Origin: Thioalkalivibrio sp.
Lineage (GTDB): Bacteria; Pseudomonadota; Gammaproteobacteria; Ectothiorhodospirales; Ectothiorhodospiraceae
DNA length: 8,468 bases
NCBI GenBank assembly: GCA_003550945.1
Contig: PULL01000101.1
Coordinates: 1 to 8,468 of the forward strand
Direction of reading: 5' to 3'
How positions within the stretch are numbered: position 1 is the stretch's first letter; each line of letters opens with the position of its first letter. This document shows positions 6,024-8,468 of this stretch, in pieces. A program made the position numbers and the translations under genes. Under the pieces are notes generated by a model. That model did no database searches. It worked only from the letters and a program-made list of their open reading frames with translations, and had not been told where the DNA came from.

Positions 6024-6407
6024 ATGACCGAACCGACGATCGCGCGGCGGCTGGAACGTCGCATCATCCTGATGACGCAGGATCCGGAGATGATCCACGA
6101 GGTGCAGGCCTGCCTGGAACCGCCCTGGGAGGTGACGGTGGTGACCGACCTCGAGGATCTCGGGGCGTGGAACGAGGTGCTCCTGTACCGGTTTCTGTTG
6201 CTGGATCTGGACGAGGTGGATGTATTCGATCCGCTGGACGTGATCCGGATCCTGCGGATGGAGTACCAGATCAACCTGCCGGTGTTCTGCTTCGGCGGCG
6301 ATGCCGATATCCAGGATGAAATGCGTCTGTCCCGCGCCGACCGGTTCTTCAGCCGCGAGGAGATGATTCAGCGGCTGCCCGAGTTTCTGCGCCAGTACGA
6401 CTGGTAG
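6024..6407 (+). CDS. Divergent receiver-like (CheY-fold) protein
   Basis: This stand-alone 127-residue protein has the strand/helix rhythm of a response-regulator receiver domain: strand 1 RRIILMTQD (12-20), strand 3 RFLLLDLDE (56-64), strand 4 LPVFCFGG (85-92) and strand 5 ADRFFSREEM (105-114). Asp-61 or Asp-63 sits where the phosphorylated Asp of a receiver would be. The conserved Lys after strand 5 is missing (FFSREE instead of a K-P pair), and the Ser/Thr after strand 4 is not evident. It may thus be a pseudo-receiver that signals by binding alone. There is no output domain and no histidine kinase nearby. The ATG at 6024 has only a weak Shine-Dalgarno-like GAGTGAG at 6012-6018. Assignment to the receiver family is by fold pattern, not a firm match. 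Confidence 0.7.
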   Translation: MTEPTIARRLERRIILMTQDPEMIHEVQACLEPPWEVTVVTDLEDLGAWNEVLLYRFLLLDLDEVDVFDPLDVIRILRMEYQINLPVFCFGGDADIQDEMRLSRADRFFSREEMIQRLPEFLRQYDW

Positions 6408-6428
6408 GGTAGGTTTGCCGAGGGGTTC

Positions 6429-6464
6429 GCCTCCCACGGGGGAGCGGGTCCCGTCGTGGGAGGC
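6429..6464. repeat. Long hairpin after the receiver-like gene
   Basis: GCCTCCCACG (6429-6438) and CGTGGGAGGC (6455-6464) are perfect 10-base inverted repeats. Inside, GGGA (6440-6443) pairs with TCCC (6449-6452) around a 5-base loop. It lies 21 bases after the stop at 6407 and has no T-run, so it is more like a REP-type palindrome or a 3'-end stabiliser than a standard terminator. The gap 6408-6559 between the two convergent genes shows nothing else with support. Confidence 0.65.
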
Positions 6465-6559
6465 CCGCCTCTGGCCGATGGGGTCTCCTGGAGCGCGGGT
6501 TGGTCGCCGGGATGGTAGCCCTTCCCGAAAAAGCGTTTGGTCCCGGCGTGCGCAGGTCT

Positions 6560-6877
6560 TCAGCCGACGGGCGCGCGCTTCAGCACGTCGATTCGAACCG
6601 TCTCCCGGAACGCGTCGCCCGCACCCTCGATGGTCAGCACGCCGATCCGGGTTCCGGGGGTGTCGTAGCTGAACTTGCAGTCGAAGCTGCCGGGCAGCTG
6701 GATGGTGTTCTCGCAAAGCACGTCGTCGCCCACGGCGAAACGCGCCTTCGCCTCTCCGGACCCGTTCAGCATCGCCTGGAGGCGGAATTCCTCGTTCACG
6801 GGGCGGCGATAGAACGCGGGATCCCGGTTGGCGTTGTACTGCAGGTTGTTCAGCTTGATCAGTTTCACGAGTTTCAT
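6560..6877 (-). CDS. Small protein of unknown function, divergent from the CbbQ-type ATPase
   Basis: This 105-residue protein has no recognised family, no signal peptide and no membrane segment. The N-terminus has a KLVKLIKLNNLQYN strand, and the rest reads as alternating beta strands: FRLQAMLNG (31-39), AKARFAVGD (43-51), TIQLPGSFDCKFSYDTPGTR (58-77), IGVLTIEG and a final VRIDVLKRAP. The pattern suggests a beta-sandwich of immunoglobulin type, which is inference. Two Cys (55 and 67) are present. The ATG at 6877 has GGGGAG on the minus strand 5 bases upstream (6883-6888). It is divergent from the ATPase gene across 149 bases that carry repeats, so joint control is plausible. Confidence 0.8.
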   Translation of the reverse strand: MKLVKLIKLNNLQYNANRDPAFYRRPVNEEFRLQAMLNGSGEAKARFAVGDDVLCENTIQLPGSFDCKFSYDTPGTRIGVLTIEGAGDAFRETVRIDVLKRAPVG

Positions 6878-6893
6878 TCCGGCTCCCCAAGCG

Positions 6894-6938
6894 CACTCAT
6901 TCCGAGTGAAATGGTCAACATTAGTAAACCGTGAAATG
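6894..6938. promoter_or_regulatory. Candidate operator region between divergent genes
   Basis: An 8-base direct repeat GTGAAATG occurs at 6906-6913 and 6931-6938, 25 bases apart. A short palindrome, CACTC (6894-6898) with GAGTG (6904-6908), overlaps the first copy. Between the repeats, TCA-N7-TAA (6915-6927) fits the loose TNA-N7-TNA core of LysR-type CbbR sites. The stretch is A+T-richer than its surroundings and lies 89 bases before the ATPase start. All of this is motif-level and the LysR core is easily met by chance. Confidence 0.3.
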
Positions 6939-7026
6939 ATACCGCATTCCGGCCTTCACCCAAGATCGGCGTGCCGCGAGTGTGGGCACCGGTGACCGGC
7001 CCTTCCGCCGAAACCATGGAGTGTTC

Positions 7027-7902
7027 ATGAAGAACCTGCTGAATCGACTGCGCGGCGTCGAGCGCGACGTGCTGGAATCCCCCGCCGATGCCGACGCGCC
7101 GTTCTACGTGGCGCAGGGCGACGAAATCGAGATCTTCCGCGCGGCCTGGAGCCGGCGACTGCCGGTGATGCTGAAAGGACCCACCGGCTGCGGCAAGACC
7201 CGCTTCCTGGAGCACATGGCCCACGTGCTGAGCAAGCCGCTGGTGACGGTGGCCTGCCACGAGGACCTGACCAGCTCCGATCTCGTCGGCCGGTTTCTGC
7301 TCGAGGGCGAAGAGACGGTGTGGCAGGACGGGCCACTGACCCGGGCGGTGAAGGAGGGTGCGATCTGCTACCTCGACGAGATCGTCGAGGCGCGGACCGA
7401 CACCACCGTGGTGATTCACCCGCTGACCGACCACCGGCGCCAGCTGCCGCTGGACAAGCGCGCGCGGGTGATCGACGCGCACGAGGATTTCATGCTGGTA
7501 ATCTCCTACAACCCGGGTTACCAGACGGTGCTGAAGGACCTGAAACCCTCGACTAAACAGCGCTTTGTCGGCATTCACTTCGACTATCCCGGCGAAGAGA
7601 TCGAGCGCCGGATCGTCGCCCAGGAATCCGGCGGGCTGGATGCCGACCGGGTCGAGCGGCTGGTCGCCGCCGGGCGCCGGGCGCGCGCACTTAAGGACCA
7701 CGGCCTCGAAGAGGCCACCTCCACCCGGGCACTGGCCTATGCCGGCGAGCTGATGCAGGCGGGACTGTCGCCGCGCACGGCCTGCCGCGCGGCGATGATC
7801 GCGCCGATCACCGACGATCCCGAGCTGGTCGAGGCGCTGGAAGAGATCGTCGCCGCGCACTTCCCCGAGCCCGAAGAGGCAGCGACCGCCGCTCATGGCT
7901 GA
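7027..7902 (+). CDS. cbbQ: AAA+ ATPase of the CbbQ/NorQ/NirQ family
   Basis: This 291-residue MoxR-type AAA+ ATPase forms hexamers that, with a VWA partner, remodel a metalloenzyme or RuBisCO. The motifs are clear: Walker A GPTGCGKT (51-58), DLVGRF (85-90), Walker B CYLDEIVEA (114-122), VIHPLTDHRR (129-138), sensor-1 ISYNPGYQ (159-166), and STKQRF (175-180) with a probable arginine finger. The long shared stretches are closest to what I remember of CbbQ (RuBisCO activase subunit), with NorQ/NirQ as the alternative. It has about 20 extra N-terminal residues before the usual FYVAQGDE start. The ATG at 7027 has GGAG 5 bases upstream (7018-7021); a GTG at 6982 is less likely. Its last 8 bases overlap the next gene, so the two are translationally coupled. 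No RuBisCO gene is in view, so the symbol is by family only. Confidence 0.88.
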   Translation: MKNLLNRLRGVERDVLESPADADAPFYVAQGDEIEIFRAAWSRRLPVMLKGPTGCGKTRFLEHMAHVLSKPLVTVACHEDLTSSDLVGRFLLEGEETVWQDGPLTRAVKEGAICYLDEIVEARTDTTVVIHPLTDHRRQLPLDKRARVIDAHEDFMLVISYNPGYQTVLKDLKPSTKQRFVGIHFDYPGEEIERRIVAQESGGLDADRVERLVAAGRRARALKDHGLEEATSTRALAYAGELMQAGLSPRTACRAAMIAPITDDPELVEALEEIVAAHFPEPEEAATAAHG

Positions 7903-8468
7903 AGCCGAAGACCTCGTCGCGATCGAGGAGGTCCTGCAGCAGCTGGAGCGGATCAGCTTCGTCGCCCACCGCGACGCCAAGAGCGCACTGCCGGCGATTC
8001 GCGATTTCGGTCCCGCGACCGCGCGCGCCTGGATCGAGACCGCCCGCGACCTGTTCCTCCACGACCGTGAATGCGGCAAGAGCTTCATGCGCCACTCCGA
8101 GCGCCTCGCGGGGAATACCGGCGTGGTCGAGCCCTGGACGGTGCAGGCACGGGAGTTCCTGCAGTGGGTGAATTCCCACTATGCGCTGGAGGGGTTTCTC
8201 GCGCAGGCGGACCGCGTCTGGTCGGCCTGGGGCGAAGCCGGCGAACGCGAGTGGTTCGCGATCGGCCTGCGCTGGTGCGGTCGCAGCCTGGCCGATGCGC
8301 GCGCCTTTTTCGAGACCCCGTTCGACCGCCTCGACGGCGGCAGGGGCCCTGACGGACTGCGCACGCTGATCGAGCCCGCCGAGCGGCTGTACGACGAACG
8401 CGGGCTGACCCTCGACTGCTACCTGGCCGGCGCGCCGATGGCCCGCAACATGGTCGGCGACGACGGCC
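7895..8468 (+). CDS. Probable CbbO/NorD-type partner protein (N-terminal part)
   Basis: The frame opens at ATG 7895, overlapping the ATPase stop through ATGGCTGA, and stays open to the right edge (191 codons seen). The visible part is helical and charged, rich in Trp and Arg: RAWIETARDLFLHDRECG at 44-61, EFLQWVNSHYALEG about 87-100, EWFAIGLRWCGRSL about 120-133. No signal peptide is present. CbbO and NorD proteins have a long helical N-terminal region followed by a C-terminal VWA domain with a MIDAS motif. That domain would lie beyond the window, so the assignment rests mainly on position and coupling to the Q-type ATPase. In known Q/O pairs the O protein links the ATPase ring to its client. 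Confidence 0.65.
   Translation, partial: MAEAEDLVAIEEVLQQLERISFVAHRDAKSALPAIRDFGPATARAWIETARDLFLHDRECGKSFMRHSERLAGNTGVVEPWTVQAREFLQWVNSHYALEGFLAQADRVWSAWGEAGEREWFAIGLRWCGRSLADARAFFETPFDRLDGGRGPDGLRTLIEPAERLYDERGLTLDCYLAGAPMARNMVGDDG

Noticed and set aside
6874..8088. Long leftward open frame (404 codons) opposite the ATPase
   Set aside because: It is antisense to an ATPase with intact Walker motifs, so it is a codon-bias shadow.

Overview
The window is about 65% G+C and densely coded. Codon use, gene families and the CbbQ/CbbO-type pair at the right edge suggest a gammaproteobacterium, plausibly an autotrophic (perhaps sulfur-oxidising) member of the Chromatiales/Ectothiorhodospiraceae. That placement is inference: no ribosomal RNA or other marker gene is present.

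Layout. At 1-66 is the tail of a rightward gene, closed by a strong intrinsic terminator (87-126). A gene-poor gap follows with one copy of a palindromic CACGGAA repeat (247-325). A leftward TonB-dependent outer-membrane receptor fills 372-2510. The 444-base gap to its right holds a near-consensus rightward sigma70-type promoter (2740-2768) followed within about 20 bases by an intrinsic terminator (2792-2823): a candidate small RNA or attenuated leader. The next gene is an exported protein of unknown function (2955-3857), then a small coiled-coil/zinc-ribbon protein (3921-4250).

From 4259 to 4330 lies a sequence like the 5' half of a tRNA, in front of a two-gene unit: an unrecognised 143-residue cytosolic protein (4391-4822) and, 4 bases later, a lipoate-protein ligase A-family enzyme with a TTG start (4827-5867). 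A second copy of the CACGGAA palindrome (5879-5960) begins 11 bases after that stop. A receiver-like protein lacking some canonical residues follows (6024-6407), then a hairpin (6429-6464).

At the right, a small leftward protein of unknown function (6560-6877) is divergent from an AAA+ ATPase of the CbbQ/NorQ family (7027-7902). The ATPase gene overlaps by 8 bases a gene that runs off the window, in the position expected for the VWA partner CbbO/NorD (7895-8468). Q and O type proteins form a metal-dependent remodelling machine, best known as a RuBisCO activase. No RuBisCO gene is visible here, so the client is not proven.

Nothing resembles a complete mobile element, CRISPR array or phage. 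The points most worth a second look are the promoter-terminator cassette, the repeat pair, the tRNA-like remnant, the lipoate ligase with its companion, and the small protein divergent from the Q/O pair.
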